Shown here: positions 12,302-23,238 of the stretch, piece by piece | How positions within the stretch are numbered: position 1 is the stretch's first letter | How the letters are laid out: the number at the start of each line of letters is the position of its first letter | NCBI GenBank assembly: GCA_022385805.1 | Contig: MU277699.1 | Span: 62,001-126,000 of the forward strand | Direction of reading: 5' to 3' | DNA length: 64,000 nt | Source of the DNA: Pilatotrama ljubarskyi | Taxonomy: Eukaryota > Basidiomycota > Agaricomycetes > Polyporales > Polyporaceae | Notes under the pieces: model-generated | What the model was told of the DNA's origin: nothing | Seen by the model: only the letters and a program-made list of their open reading frames with translations | Database searches by the model: none | Made by a program: the position numbers and the translations under genes

Positions 12302-14760
12302 CTATCGACTCCGAGTCCCCAGCCCACGCACCTGCAGCCTATCTAGGATCTCGTCCACCTCCACGCACTCCTCCGGCTCCCTGAACACACGTATCGGAAT
12401 GTGCGCAGGCATGTCCATCCGCGCCCTCCACACCCGCATCTGCAGCTCCCACCGCTTCTTCTCCCCCTCCGACATCCCCGCCGTCTGCGCCTGCCAGCGC
12501 CCCGTCATGTCCCTCCACTCCCCCGACCCCGGCGACGCCCGCGGCCGCGCAAACCCTGCCGGCGGGAACGAGCTCGGCGTCCCCATCTCGGGGCTCGCAC
12601 CGGGCTCCTCAGTAATCGGCGAGTGCGCACGCGCGCCCGACCCAAAGTAGTCGTCTGCGAGCATTGGCGCCGGCGCACCGATGACGTCGCTCCCCGAGTA
12701 CGTCCGAGACGGCTTCGACGGCGACGGCGGCGGCGTCGCATCCGCATCCGACATTGACATCGCCCTCGACGGCCCATACCGCGCCGTGAACCGCCTCCCC
12801 ACCCCGCGCATGCCCCCGCCCGCCGGCGCGCTCCCCGGCGTCCCGAGCCCCGCGCCGACGCCCTCGCGGAACGCATCCGCGCCCGTCGGGTCGTCCAGCG
12901 CGCGCACGCTCTCTCCGCGCACGCCCGCGTCGCGGATGAACACGCCGAGGATCTGGTCTGGCCGCTCGCGCGCGATCTCCGCGTACAGCTCGAGGTCCTG
13001 TTCGCCCGAGTCACCGACGAGGAAGAACCGGGCCTCGGGGAAGTGGTTCAGCACGTCGAGCACCCCTGCACGCTTCCGCATCGCCGGCGCGGAGAGCAGG
13101 CCGTTGAAAAGCGACCGCCCGCCGTACGACCGGAGCCGGATCGATCCTGGCGGCAGCCGTGATATCTGCAGAAACTCGTTCACTACGGGGAGGAGCTCGT
13201 ACGGGCCATTCGACTGAGAGGAATCATAGTCAACCAAAAGAGAGCTCGCGTGCATGTATCGGGCACTTACAACGTAGTGAAAACGCACACCGCGCTTCCA
13301 CATTTTCGTGTACCAGTCGCCCATGCCGCGGATCACGCTGTCCCGCAGGTCCTTCACGAACACGTTGTGGAACACCGCTCGCGCTCCGCCCAGTATGCCT
13401 GAGGCCTTGACGGTGTCGTCGATGTCGGAGATGACGCGTATCGAGGAGTGCGTCAGCGGGATGGCGATAGACGTCGACGTCGTGGCTTGCGCTGGGAACG
13501 ACGATGTGTATCTGGAGGGGCCCTGAGGCGTCGTTGGGGTCCCCGGGCCTGGAGAAGGCGGCGCGAGGAGCTCGGCGACAACGAACAGATCCTGCTCGAG
13601 ATCTGGCCCGCCGAAGGCGATGTGCACCGCACTGGGGTGGACGCACATATGCTCCCAGGGCACTGAGAACTTGACCTGGAACGAGCCGTCGACGCCAGTG
13701 ATTACCTCGCGCGTCATGATCGGCTGCTTCTCCGGCGACTCCGAGCTCTCCGAGGAGACAGACTCATCCGTGCCACCATCGTACAGCGATGGGTTGGTGG
13801 CGTACAGGGAGACTCGCACAGTCCGATTGACCAGAGCAGAAGACCAGAAGGGGTGCAATCGAGCCTCGAGATTCGCGTGCCACCTCTGCAGATCAGACCA
13901 GCCCGAAGCTGAACCCGAATCCAACGGCGTACCAGAAGGCGGTGGTGACGGGTTGGAGTCGCGTGGATGGCTAGAAGAAGCCCCAGAAGCGGCCGACGGG
14001 GTGCGAGAACCGTGTGTGTCGGAAGAGGAAGCTACGGAAAGCGCAGCAGGCCCGCTCCGTCCGCTGTCGACGCTTCGTGTGTCGAACTCTAGTCGGTGGA
14101 GCCTATCGCTGAGCGCCTCCATCTCGGACTCCTCTGTGATCTCGTCCGGCAGCGGCGGCAGGTGCGTGTGTGCAAGGAGATCTTCGGTGGACCTACTAAG
14201 AGGAGTGTTTGTGGTGGTAGCGCTGGCAACATTAGGCAACTTGGGGAGGGAGGCGAAGCCTGATGGCGGCGTCAGTGGGCAAGTGTGGTGGCCACGACGC
14301 GCTTACTTTTCGCGAGGCGCAGAAATGCTCTGCCGGCACGAGTGTTGAATCCGACGCCAGTAAGCTTGCAGGCATACCCGGAGACGAAGACATCGACGTC
14401 GAATGGTATATCTAAACACTTATTACTCTTGCGACGCCACAAGGAACTCCTGGATCGCTTTAACATACCTTCCTGACCGTCTTTCCGCGGTTCGCGATAC
14501 CGACGCGTCGCCCAACCAGGGAATAGGGATAGCCGGTCTCCGGAGACGTCGTATTCGTTCTGGCTGCCGCGCCGTAGTTTCTGTCCAGCCCACTGGCTCC
14601 AGGACTGTTTCTTTGATGCTGCTTCTGAGCTCTGTGGCGGCGCGCCTCGCGAAAGCGGATAGGCTTGTTTGAGCTCGCGCTGCTGGGCGATGTAGCCTTT
14701 GAGGGAGCGGGAGGCGGCGGAGGCGATAGAACGCCAGGATGCGGGCATATCTTCAGACAT
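12302..14760 (-). CDS. APP1: App1-like phosphatidate phosphatase
   Basis: Probable Mg-dependent phosphatidate phosphatase of the actin patch App1 family, which converts phosphatidate to diacylglycerol at sites of endocytosis. Exons 14760-14469, 14411-14307, 14259-13271 and 13213-12302 give 765 residues. The N-terminal App1 region shows SLFPGWATRRYRE and FDVDVFVSGYA. A Ser-rich linker follows. The catalytic domain has the HAD-type motif ISDIDDTVK (DxDxT), then FHYVSNGPYELLP across an intron, then FFLVGDSGEQDLELYAEIA. The C-terminus is disordered except for IRVFREPEECVEVD. Introns 1 and 3 are each 57 nt, divisible by three and free of in-frame stops, so retention would add 19 residues each. Confidence 0.92.
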
Positions 14761-15635
14761 GGTGGTTGGATGGCATGAGTCCTAGGTGCGCTTGAGAGGA
14801 AGAAATAGAGATACAACGTGACGACGGACGAGTTATTGTGATGTACAGGTACAAGAGAGAGAGAACATGATAAGTTATGAACAAGGACAACCTGTACTCG
14901 GGCATGTCGATGATGCTCCCCGCCACAACTACGCCACCGCCCGTAGTAGACGCCCGTGCCTCTCGATCGGTCCCTTGCTACTGTTTGCCTACTTGGAGTT
15001 CCTCTCCGTCTCTCACGGACTCCTCGCTTTTCTTCTCCTCAGACTTTCTCTGAATACAGCAACCCAGATATCTGTTGTCCATGCTCGATACGCCTGGCAG
15101 CATTACCACACAGCTGACCACAACGTGTCCGCACCAGGGCATGCCGAACAGTCGAACACCGGCCATTCGCACAGGTACATGGGCCGTATCTCCCAGTACC
15201 ATATACGCAGGCATGGGGCCCTCGAAGGCTGGACAAGGTGCGCGGCGGCTCGGCGGAGTCCTTGTCAAGCTATAGTCTGATGTGGCTCATGACTTGCCCA
15301 GTCTACATGCTGTCCACCATTCATGACTCGTATTATGGGTTTTCGCCCTTGACCTCTGAGCATAAGGCCACGAGAACCGGCGATCGAAACGTAGAAGGCG
15401 AATGCTCATACGTAGTAGAGTTCGAACTCACGCGTCGGAACTGCGTTGGACCTACTCAGTCCGCAGCCCTCTATCTCAATCTGGGTCCTCTGCTCGACCT
15501 TTGTCTCGCCTCAGTTGAGTCGCTTGCGGAGTGATTGCTGCATATCAGGAGTTGCAGGTGCTTCGGCTCTTGTTCATCTGTGCTCCCGTGTGCGGCTCAC
15601 ATTAGTCCTCTTGAGTCGGCACAGACTCGTATACC
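14761..15635. other. Intergenic upstream of App1
   Basis: The 0.9-kb region contains the promoter side of App1 on the left. No gene is supported. A palindromic GAGTTCGAACTC at about 15419-15430 resembles a tRNA T-arm, but no tRNA body surrounds it on either strand. Confidence 0.35.
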
Positions 15636-16134
15636 ATGGAACGATCTGGCTTACCCCTGGACATATGCGACAACGTGATCGACCGCTGCTACTGCGAGCC
15701 ACGCCGGGAAGACCTGTTCAGGTCGGAAGATCGCCCAATCTCCTCTTAGCAAACACTCTACCTGTGCTCTGACCTGTCGAGACTGGTTGACTCGCCGCCG
15801 CTTCAACCTGTACACCGCTATTATCTCGGGCCGCTCGAAGGACATCAACACGTTCTCGGAGACCCTCACCCCGCACCCTTTCCTTGCACAGTTCGTCCAT
15901 GTTCATGTGTTCGGAAAGAAAGGAAACGAAGCGCAAAACCAATACTTGCCTTTCGGGCGCAACGAATGGGTCCGGAAGATGGGCCGTCGGCGGAGTCTTC
16001 TGCTCGACGAGATGACATATGAGCGGCCGTATCCTCCTGCATACCGCGCTCTCCTTGCCCGGTACCCAATCACCAGTCTGACCATCTCCGTCAATAAATC
16101 TGCGACGCTCGCCGCCTTCTGCCGATTCTTGTAG
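15636..16134 (+). pseudogene. Broken F-box-like gene remnant
   Basis: ATG at 15636 opens MERSGLPLDICDNVIDRC, which resembles the first helix of fungal F-box domains. The second half, STCALTCRDWLTRRRFNLY, is encoded immediately downstream but in the +1 frame, and runs to a stop at 16132-16134. Joining the halves would need a 34-nt intron (15715-15748), shorter than any other intron in the window, or a frameshift. A further fragment follows after a plausible acceptor near 16209, with no convincing continuation. I therefore read it as a degraded member of the expanded Agaricomycete F-box-like family. A real but unusually spliced gene remains possible. Confidence 0.45.
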
Positions 16135-17218
16135 GCAGTGACTCGGCTTGAACATCTACGGTTGCACACTATAATTCTACTCTAACATCTTCTATGCATT
16201 GGCATTGCAGATCTCATCAAGGACTCTTTCGACTACCGGAGTTTAGCAAGGAAGAAGGTGCGTTACGCCGCGCTAAAGATGCTAAAACTGGACTCGGAGG
16301 TGAGTTCTTGCTAGCGGTACATTCCGTCACTGGTGGAGTTTGCAGTCGACTGTTAAAGAGACAGTATTCATCTCTGGCTCTTCCAGGTGAAGGGCCGACT
16401 TCCCTTACCGCCCGGTGCACAGTACTGCTCCCACCGATCTGACTTGCATATACTGGTATAATGGGGTCGGCGAGCATAAGTGTGGTCAGTCGATCATCAT
16501 GTTCTCTACGCAATGTCTCATACGATGCCAGACGCGCTCTTGAACTATCCGTCGGCTCTTGGGATGCTACAAAACCACACCTCGTGCCTCCGCATGGGCA
16601 CGCCCTGGCTCACGCTGCGGGATGTGGTCGACGTCGACAGGCCTTACGGCCTTGTAATCGTCGACCGCGTCATGCGCTTCGCAGCCTCTGTCCTCTCACG
16701 CACACGATAACACGCACTCTTGGAACACACCACTCTCTCCTTTCACAGGCTACCGGACGTTCAAAGCGGCAGTTTTGCCACCACAACTCTGGTAATGCTT
16801 CTCCGTTCGCCCGGCATTGTCTCCGCGGTCTCCGGCGTGCACCACTTTGTCTGCGACTTCGCGTATGAGCCTCTCGACTCGCACTCAGACGTCGGTCTGT
16901 GCACACGATATGTCCCGGTTTGGATACCAGAATCGAAGACAAGCCTTTCTACGATGCTTCGAGGCCCGCTCTACGGTAGGGTGCTATCGCTTCTGCCATA
17001 GCGGCTCAGCTCCAAAAGTGCTCACGCTTGCCTTGTACCTTCTTTATCATCGCATATATACATCCGTCTGACGAAGCACGAGGCTATTGACCCCAGATAG
17101 TACATTTATTGTGATTCTGCAGGTACACGACACCCCCGAGCTTTGCGATATATGTTCATGGTGGCGGTGGTTCGCTGTCACGGTTTGCTCCAGATCCCAC
17201 GGACGACCCGGGTGAACC
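16135..17218. other. Gene-poor stretch downstream of the F-box-like remnant
   Basis: The 1.1-kb stretch may hold further decayed exons. One open segment at about 16210-16310 could encode KKVRYAALKMLKLDSE and ends at a good GTGAGT donor, but I could not link it to other exons. No other gene or repeat is supported. Confidence 0.3.
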
Positions 17219-18284
17219 TCACAAGTTCTTGATGAGGAAATCGACCGTCGCCTTGAAAGCACCCTCCTTGCCCGCCTTCACCTTCGGGTCGCTCTGCAAA
17301 GAAGACGATTATCAGCCTCTCCAGTACCAGCTACGTCAGCTAGTGACATACCATGTCACCCCGGACGGCGAAGCCGTGCTGGCAGCCCTCCCAGTAAGTG
17401 CGCTCGTATCCGGGCGCGAACTTTCCGCCGCCGAGGATCTCGTCCGCCTTCTCCTGCGCCTCCTTCGGGAACATCCCATCTACCTCGCACGAGTTGATCA
17501 GGAGCGGCGCCTTTGACTGCGACGCGTATTTCTAAACCCCGACTTTGTCAGTACAAGCCATCCCAGCAGCGCGGCAGAGGCAACGTACCTCGAGATCAGC
17601 GGGGACCTGAAGGAGCGACGGGTGCGAGACCGCGACCGCCTGGACCTCGTTGCCAAACGCGAGGTCGAACGCGGGGCGCGCGCCGTAGCAGAAGCCGATC
17701 GCGCCAACCTTGGTGACGCCCTCCGCCTTGAGCGCGCTCAGCACCTTGCGGGAGATCTCGACTGCACGCTCGGCGCCGTGCTTGCCGAGCCACGTCGGGA
17801 GGTCGACCTTGCCGGGGGTCGAGAGGGCGTCCTCGGGGAGCGCGTCGCCGTCGAAGAGGTCGGGGACGACGACCTTGAAGCCGTTGCGCGCGTAGTCATC
17901 TGCGAGCAGCTGTGGACCGGAACGGACCGCCGCGTCAGGGTCGCCAAGAGGCGGGTTTTCACTGGATGATGTCATCGGTACTCACGAGGTTGTTCTGCAG
18001 CTTGAGACCGAAGACGTCGGTCAGGAAAAGGACAACTTTGTCCTTTGGATATTCCACGCTGGGAGTGGCGATGTAGGACTCGATGCCGCCGACCTGGGTG
18101 AACTGGCCTGGAAAGACAGTCGCGCAGTTCAGATCGCGGCCTGTCGCTGCGCGGGTTCTGGCCAGGACGTACCCTCAGGAGTGCCTTCGTGACGGACGCC
18201 TGCATTCTATGAATTGGATGTACTGATTGCAAACGTGTCGCAGGGCGGATACTCACCGGATACGCAGTGCGAGCAGAGAGACAT
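17219..18284 (-). CDS. Dienelactone hydrolase family protein, copy A
   Basis: Alpha/beta hydrolase of the dienelactone hydrolase family, which opens lactone rings in aromatic catabolism; many fungal members have unknown substrates. Six exons (18284-18257, 18199-18173, 18107-17986, 17909-17589, 17531-17352, 17293-17219) close to 250 residues. The start MSLCSHCVSG continues into VRHEGTPEG and GGIESYIATP. Catalytic residues are visible: nucleophile Cys in GFCYGARP, Asp in NSCEVDGMFP and His in GCQHGF. No signal peptide is seen, so it is probably cytosolic. A TATATATA element lies about 80 bp upstream of the ATG. A second copy in the same orientation starts 1.0 kb upstream and shares exon structure and part of the 5' flank. 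Confidence 0.92.
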
Positions 18285-19287
18285 CGTGGTTTGTGAGCGA
18301 GGATGAGTGTGAAGGGTGAATTTGCGGGTTGGCTGCTGCTGACGACCTTCCCAATCGCTGGGCTATATATACGCCACGCAGTTCGCCCTCACCGGCTTCA
18401 TCGATATCGGGCAAGCGCCTCCTCGAGAAAGTTCCGCATGATACATACTTGCTCTGTCAGAACTCTCATGACTGTCCGCTGCTCCTGCGCACTCTCCAGG
18501 CAGATGGGAGTTTACCCTCCCATTTCCAGCCGGCCGAACGGATACGCACTCCCACCGCGCCAGCATGGCGACAGCGCCGGCAAGCTCGACCGTAGAAACT
18601 TCAGAAGTCAGCCATCGGAGGGGTGCGCCGATGGTGTAGCTCCATATGACTACTGTACTAACAAGTAGCAGAAGCGAGCGCACAAGGACACAAGCTGTTC
18701 GCGTTGATCGGACGATAAGTCCGACGAGCCTCGAGGGTACTGAACCTTTCAGGGACGTCGAAGTCGTGCGTGCCAAGTTCGGTTGCGCTGCCTCGCAGTC
18801 GTTTTCTCGGGGTGCACGGCTGCACTCCATACTTCTGAAGCATATATCCGGATGGATGCTCGCGCGTACGGGAGGCCTGCAGCGTCAGAAAGAGGAATGG
18901 ACGCCCTCTTCTTGTAGGCTTGCCAGTACAGGTTCGCGGAACGGCGGCGTGTACATCGATCAGCACTATCTAGCGTTACGGACACACCTCTGAACGGAGC
19001 CCACTACTAAGAGAGAAACCGCAGTGCTGGCTAGAGATGATTATACTGGCACCCTGCCAGTGGCAGACGTTTGCGCGCTGGCCCCTTTGGTATCGTGAGT
19101 TACTTACTTGCCCATTCTACTGCCAGAATGATCGCTGCATAGTTCCAGTATATCAAGATGGACGAGAAACGCGCCCGTGAAGAGCGGATATGAAGCTGCT
19201 CGTCTCCCAACAGTTCCACCCAATTCCTGGGTATGCTGGTATGGGTCCCTTGTCATCCGAATCCCCCCGGGGCGACACGAGCGGACC
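18285..19287. other. Spacer between hydrolase copies, with duplicated promoter segment
   Basis: The 1.0-kb spacer holds the copy A promoter. Positions 18451-18475 match 20528-20552 upstream of copy B at 23 of 25 bases, so the tandem duplication included at least about 250 bp of 5' flank. No additional gene is seen. Confidence 0.5.
18364..18371 (-). promoter_or_regulatory. TATA element of hydrolase copy A
   Basis: TATATATA lies about 80 bp upstream of the ATG at 18284. Copy B has a related ATATAT at the matching distance, which supports a shared core promoter. Confidence 0.5.
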
Positions 19288-20355
19288 TCACAGGTGCTTG
19301 ATGAGAAACTTTATCGTTGCCTTGAAGGCAACCTCCTTGCCCGCCTTCACCTTGGGGTCGCTCTGCGGGTTGGAAAGCTCTGTAGCCTCCCTGCACCACA
19401 CGCATCAGTCAACGAGCCACGCACTACGTCAGCCCTGACGGCAAAGCCGTGCTCGCAGCCCTCCCAATACGTGCGCTCGTTTCCAGGCGCGAACTTGCCA
19501 CCACCGAGGATCTCGTCCGCCTTCTCCTGCGCCTCCTTCGGAAACACGTGGTCGACCTCGCACGAGTTGATCAGAAGCGGCGCCCTCGACTGCAAGGCGA
19601 ATTTCTGGCAGCCCGTTCCTCGTCAGTATGCAGCTGCAGAATCCTTGCGGAAACTCCAACAGTGCGGCGGAGGCGACGTACCTCGAGATCCGCGGGGATT
19701 TGGATGAGCGACGGATGAGTGACGGCAACCACTTGCACCTCGTTGATGAATGCGAGGTCGAAAGCAGGGCGTGCGCCGTAGCAGAAGCCAATCGCGCCGA
19801 CCCTGGTGACGCCCTCGGCCCTGAGCGCGCGCATGACCTTCATGGAGATCTCTACTGCACGCGCAGCACTGTGCTTGCTAAGATACACCGGGAGGTCGAC
19901 CTTGCCGGGGGCCGAGGTGTCCTCGGGGAGCGCATCGCCCGAAGAGGTCGTGGACGACGACCTTGAAGCCGTTGGTGCGTAGCCATCCGCGATTACCTGT
20001 TCGCGGGGGGACGCCCACGTCAGAAGCGGCACCATGCAGACGGCCGGGAAGGCGGCTTGATGGTGCTCACTAGGTGGTTCTTGAACTTGATGCCGAAGAG
20101 ATCACTCAGGAAGAGGATGGCCTTGTCTTTCGGATACTCCACTGTGGGAGTCGCGATGTAGGACTCGACGCCCCCGACTTGAACTGGCCTATCCCGCAGC
20201 TGAGACGGCGACGCTTTCGTGCGCGACCGCAATCGAGTACGTACCCTCGGAAGCGTCTTCGTGACGGACACCTGCATTCCTGCGAATGAGATACGTTCAT
20301 CGCAAGTGCGTCGTATGGCAACCACTCACCAGAGACGCATTGCGAGCAGAGACAT
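19288..20355 (-). CDS. Dienelactone hydrolase family protein, copy B with compensated frameshifts
   Basis: Tandem paralogue of copy A. Six exons with the same phases outside the altered part (20355-20330, 20271-20245, 20188-20071, 19996-19682, 19604-19425, 19362-19288) close to 246 residues. Catalytic Cys (GFCYGARP), Asp (NSCEVDHVFP) and His (GCEHGF) are all kept. Relative to copy A, exon 1 lacks 2 nt and exon 3 lacks 4 nt, so the N-terminus is read in another frame until VQVGGVESY. In exon 4 a 1-nt and then a 2-nt loss shift about 12 codons, replacing RNGFKVVVPDLFD with PTASRSSSTTSS. The altered segment removes a core beta-strand, so activity is doubtful although the frame is open throughout. 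It may be a young gene under relaxed constraint or a pseudogene in the making. Confidence 0.8.
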
Positions 20356-21387
20356 CTTCTCTCGTGAGGGAGCCTGAGGATGTGTGTGGCGACGACCTTG
20401 TGCATCCGACCTGGTCCCGTGGACTCCTGCATATATGCGCCGACGCACGAGTTGCCCTGATTAGCTTCACTGATATGCGGGAATGAGTAAAGGAATAAGT
20501 GATGCAAGTCGCGTGTGGTACGTACATGCTCTGTCAAAACTCTCATGAGTGTACTGGCCCTGCACTTCATGGGCAGAAGTGACCGAACATGCTCCCAGCA
20601 CCGTCGCAAAAGCAGGCCTAGCGAAGGCACCGGCAAGCTTGAGGATCAGCTGGATTCGGATCACGGACTGGCCCCGTATACACGGGAGTGCGACTGCGAT
20701 GCTGACGTGCCTGCACTCCTACTTACGTCCGTGCACTGATAAGCAGGCAAACTGAAAACGGAAAGAAGCTGCTGTCATCGCGTTAGGCATCAAACCAGCA
20801 GTCCGACGAACCTTCAGGTGAACTTCCTGGCAGCTGAAGTGGCATCGAAGACGTGCATAAATGCAGCGTCCCCTGCCCGGGGGACCAACAACTCCAGGCC
20901 GTACCTCTGAAGCCAATCCGGTAGACCGATACGCCCGCGGCTTTCTCAGTACACCCCATAGACGCGCCTGAGAATTCTGTCTTCGCAGATACCGGCGGAC
21001 GTTGGTCCTCTTTGGCTTCGCAAGGGGACCCGCGCGTCTACGGTGCTCGCAATGCGGAGAAGACCCACGCATCCGCCTCGTGTCTCGTCGCAAAGCTTCA
21101 CGTCCCAACGATCGCAGATCTTCTCAGCGCTTCCCACCCGCCAAGACGGTGTCCGATACTTGCGAGATATAGAGGGCTCGAAAACCGGACGGTGGAGCCA
21201 CACGCGGAACGAGACGAACGACGAGGCGCCCGAAAGGGGCGGATAGATAGAGCGCACAACAGAACTAGAAGTGGTATCCTACATCTGGCGAGGCGATACG
21301 ATATATCAGCATGACAAGAATATGAATCCACCGCTGCGACTCACGATATACAGACATACAATGACGGAACTAAGGCCCACCCGACGG
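20356..21387. other. Intergenic between hydrolase copy B and SDS3
   Basis: The 1.03-kb region contains the copy B promoter, including the segment at 20528-20552 shared with copy A, and the 3' side of the SDS3-like gene. No further gene is supported. Confidence 0.4.
20431..20436 (-). promoter_or_regulatory. TATA-like element of hydrolase copy B
   Basis: ATATAT lies about 76 bp upstream of the copy B ATG at 20355, matching the spacing in copy A. Confidence 0.4.
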
Positions 21388-22603
21388 CTACGCCTTTCCA
21401 GCAAGCGTCCCGGCGGCAGCTCTCCGCCTCTTGTTCCCTCTCCTGATCTCGCCTAGGTCCGCCTCGTACTCCACGTCCTTCAGCGGATGGAACACGTTCA
21501 AGCTCTTCCCGAGCGTCCCGGGAGCCTGCGCCTCCCTCCCGCCGCCCTTCGCCCGCCGCCTGCCGTTCCCCGCGCCCCCGCCGGGCCCGTACCCATAGCT
21601 CTGCCCGCCACCCGAGTGGGCGGATATGAGCGGCAGCGGGAACGGCGACGGCAGCTCGTCCACCGAGAGCGAGTGCGGGTTCAGCAGCGGCCCGCTCGTC
21701 ACCGGCCCCGAGCTGATCGACGCGATCGCGCCGTTGCCCAGCCCGGGGTGCCCGCCTGGCACGGGCGTCGGTGGCGGCGAGGTCCCGCCGCCCATCTTGT
21801 TGCGGAGCTTGCGCGTGATGTGCGGACGCGACTGCGAGTCCATGCCGCCGTCTAGACGTTGGCCGGGGTGGTGTGTAAGCGCCCATGATGCGGAAGCGCG
21901 GGTGCGGGGCAGGACGAGCCCGGGCGACTGGGTGGTACTCACCGACGACAGTGCCCTCTCCCTCCTTCTCTTCGCGCGCACGTCGGCGCCGCTCTTCGAT
22001 ACCCTCGAGCATGCGTTCGCGGATGCGCTCGCGGCCGCGCCGCCATTCTTCTTCGACGCGCTCGCGCTCTTCGTCATACGCGGTCTGGACGACTTGCAGG
22101 GCGTGCCGTTCCTGGAAGGCAATCGAGCTGAGGAGCGCCCCGCGCTCGAGTGAGAGCGGGTAAAGGCGGAGGTTGTATGCGGGAAGTGTCTCAGGGCGCG
22201 TCGACAGCTGGATAGATATGCTGTGGAGGTCTGATATGGTCTCCGCGTAATGGCGGCCAATTCTTGGGCGGGCGGACGTGCGGGGTGAGTATAACATGCG
22301 GGACGAGAAGCATGAAGAAAACGCACTCGTCTCGCCTGTCTGCCATCTCCTTGCTGATCTTGCCTATGACCTCCTTCCTCCGCTTGTCCTTCTTGGCCTC
22401 CTCGCCTTGGGCACCTACTACGATGGCACGGTTGGCGCTGTGTGAGGTGTTAGGCGGTCGTGCTCACCATGCGGTCTGGAGCTCGGTCCTGCGAGAGTTT
22501 CGTAGTGCGAAGTATTGACGGAGGTGAGCTCGCCGGCGGCCCCAGCGCGGACTTTGTGCGTGGACGTGTGCGCTACGGCGAAGACTCCTGGTTGTGGTGG
22601 CAT
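21388..22603 (-). CDS. SDS3: Sds3-like subunit of a histone deacetylase corepressor complex
   Basis: Exons 22603-22468, 22414-22327, 22262-21943 and 21851-21388 close to 335 residues. After a short N-terminal leader the protein has AKKDKRRKEVIGKISKEMADRR, then LYPLSLERGALLSSIAFQE, then a long charged helix (DEERERVEEEWRRGRERIRE). This is the coiled-coil Sds3 core that holds Sin3/Rpd3 deacetylase complexes together. The C-terminal half is a disordered Gly/Pro-rich region with a conserved-looking segment (FHPLKDVEYEADLGEIRRG) and a basic end. Nuclear repression is inferred from the family. The ATG at 22603 was chosen because the frame enters the domain in phase. Upstream in-frame sequence to 22864 has no ATG that I can confirm. 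Confidence 0.88.
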
Positions 22604-23238
22604 CGGTGGTGTCTGGCTGTGGCTGGGGGTTGTGTAGGGTAGTGAGTCGCGTGGTGCAGAGCAGAGTGGAGGTGTATGGGATAGGATGAGCGTTCGGGCC
22701 ACTCGGCAGCGGACGAGGGGAGGGGCGGGGGCGAGCGAGAGAGGGCAGTCAAAATGCAACCGACGGGACAGGGCCACCAGGCCTCGCACGGGCGCTAGCG
22801 CGATTGTCCCGCGCTCCTCTCCGTCTTCCTCGGACTCCTCGCACCAACACACCCATCGCTTCACAGCTCATCTGGGCCATTGGCGCAGACATGCCCTCTG
22901 AGATGGGTGCGTGAGGTGGAATACAGCTTGCACAGACGCTCCAGGCTGGAAGCGTACTAGTAGTAGTCTCGTCCTCGATCGGGAGGCATACCATGCTTTC
23001 CTAGAGCCCCGGCCCGGAGGCAGCGGCAAACGGGCGTCTCACTCACTGGAACGCGTCGCGTCGCGTCGCCACACGCGCGGGTGCCATCCTCTCTTGTGGC
23101 GCACCGCTGCTAGTTCCTCGTTTCTGACATTCGACAATCACAAAGCCAAGATACTTCTCAATGCACCGCTATGATACAAAAGCAAATCGTCCGGCCTGAG
23201 GGAGAGCGGCATGATCCTCGTAGATTCGGGCCTCGGAG
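22604..23238. other. Promoter region of SDS3 and 3' side of GH127
   Basis: This 635-bp gap should contain the SDS3 promoter. On the plus strand near 22860-22905 a short open stretch reads SQLIWAIGADMPSEM before a GTGCGT donor, but nothing continues it. No gene is called. Confidence 0.35.

Noticed and set aside
15415..15435. GAGTTCGAACTC, similar to a tRNA T-arm
   Set aside because: Neither strand shows an acceptor stem, D-arm or anticodon arm at the right spacing.
22860..22910. Plus-strand stretch reading SQLIWAIGADMPSEM before a donor site
   Set aside because: It faintly resembles a DOMON-type segment, but no neighbouring exons support it.
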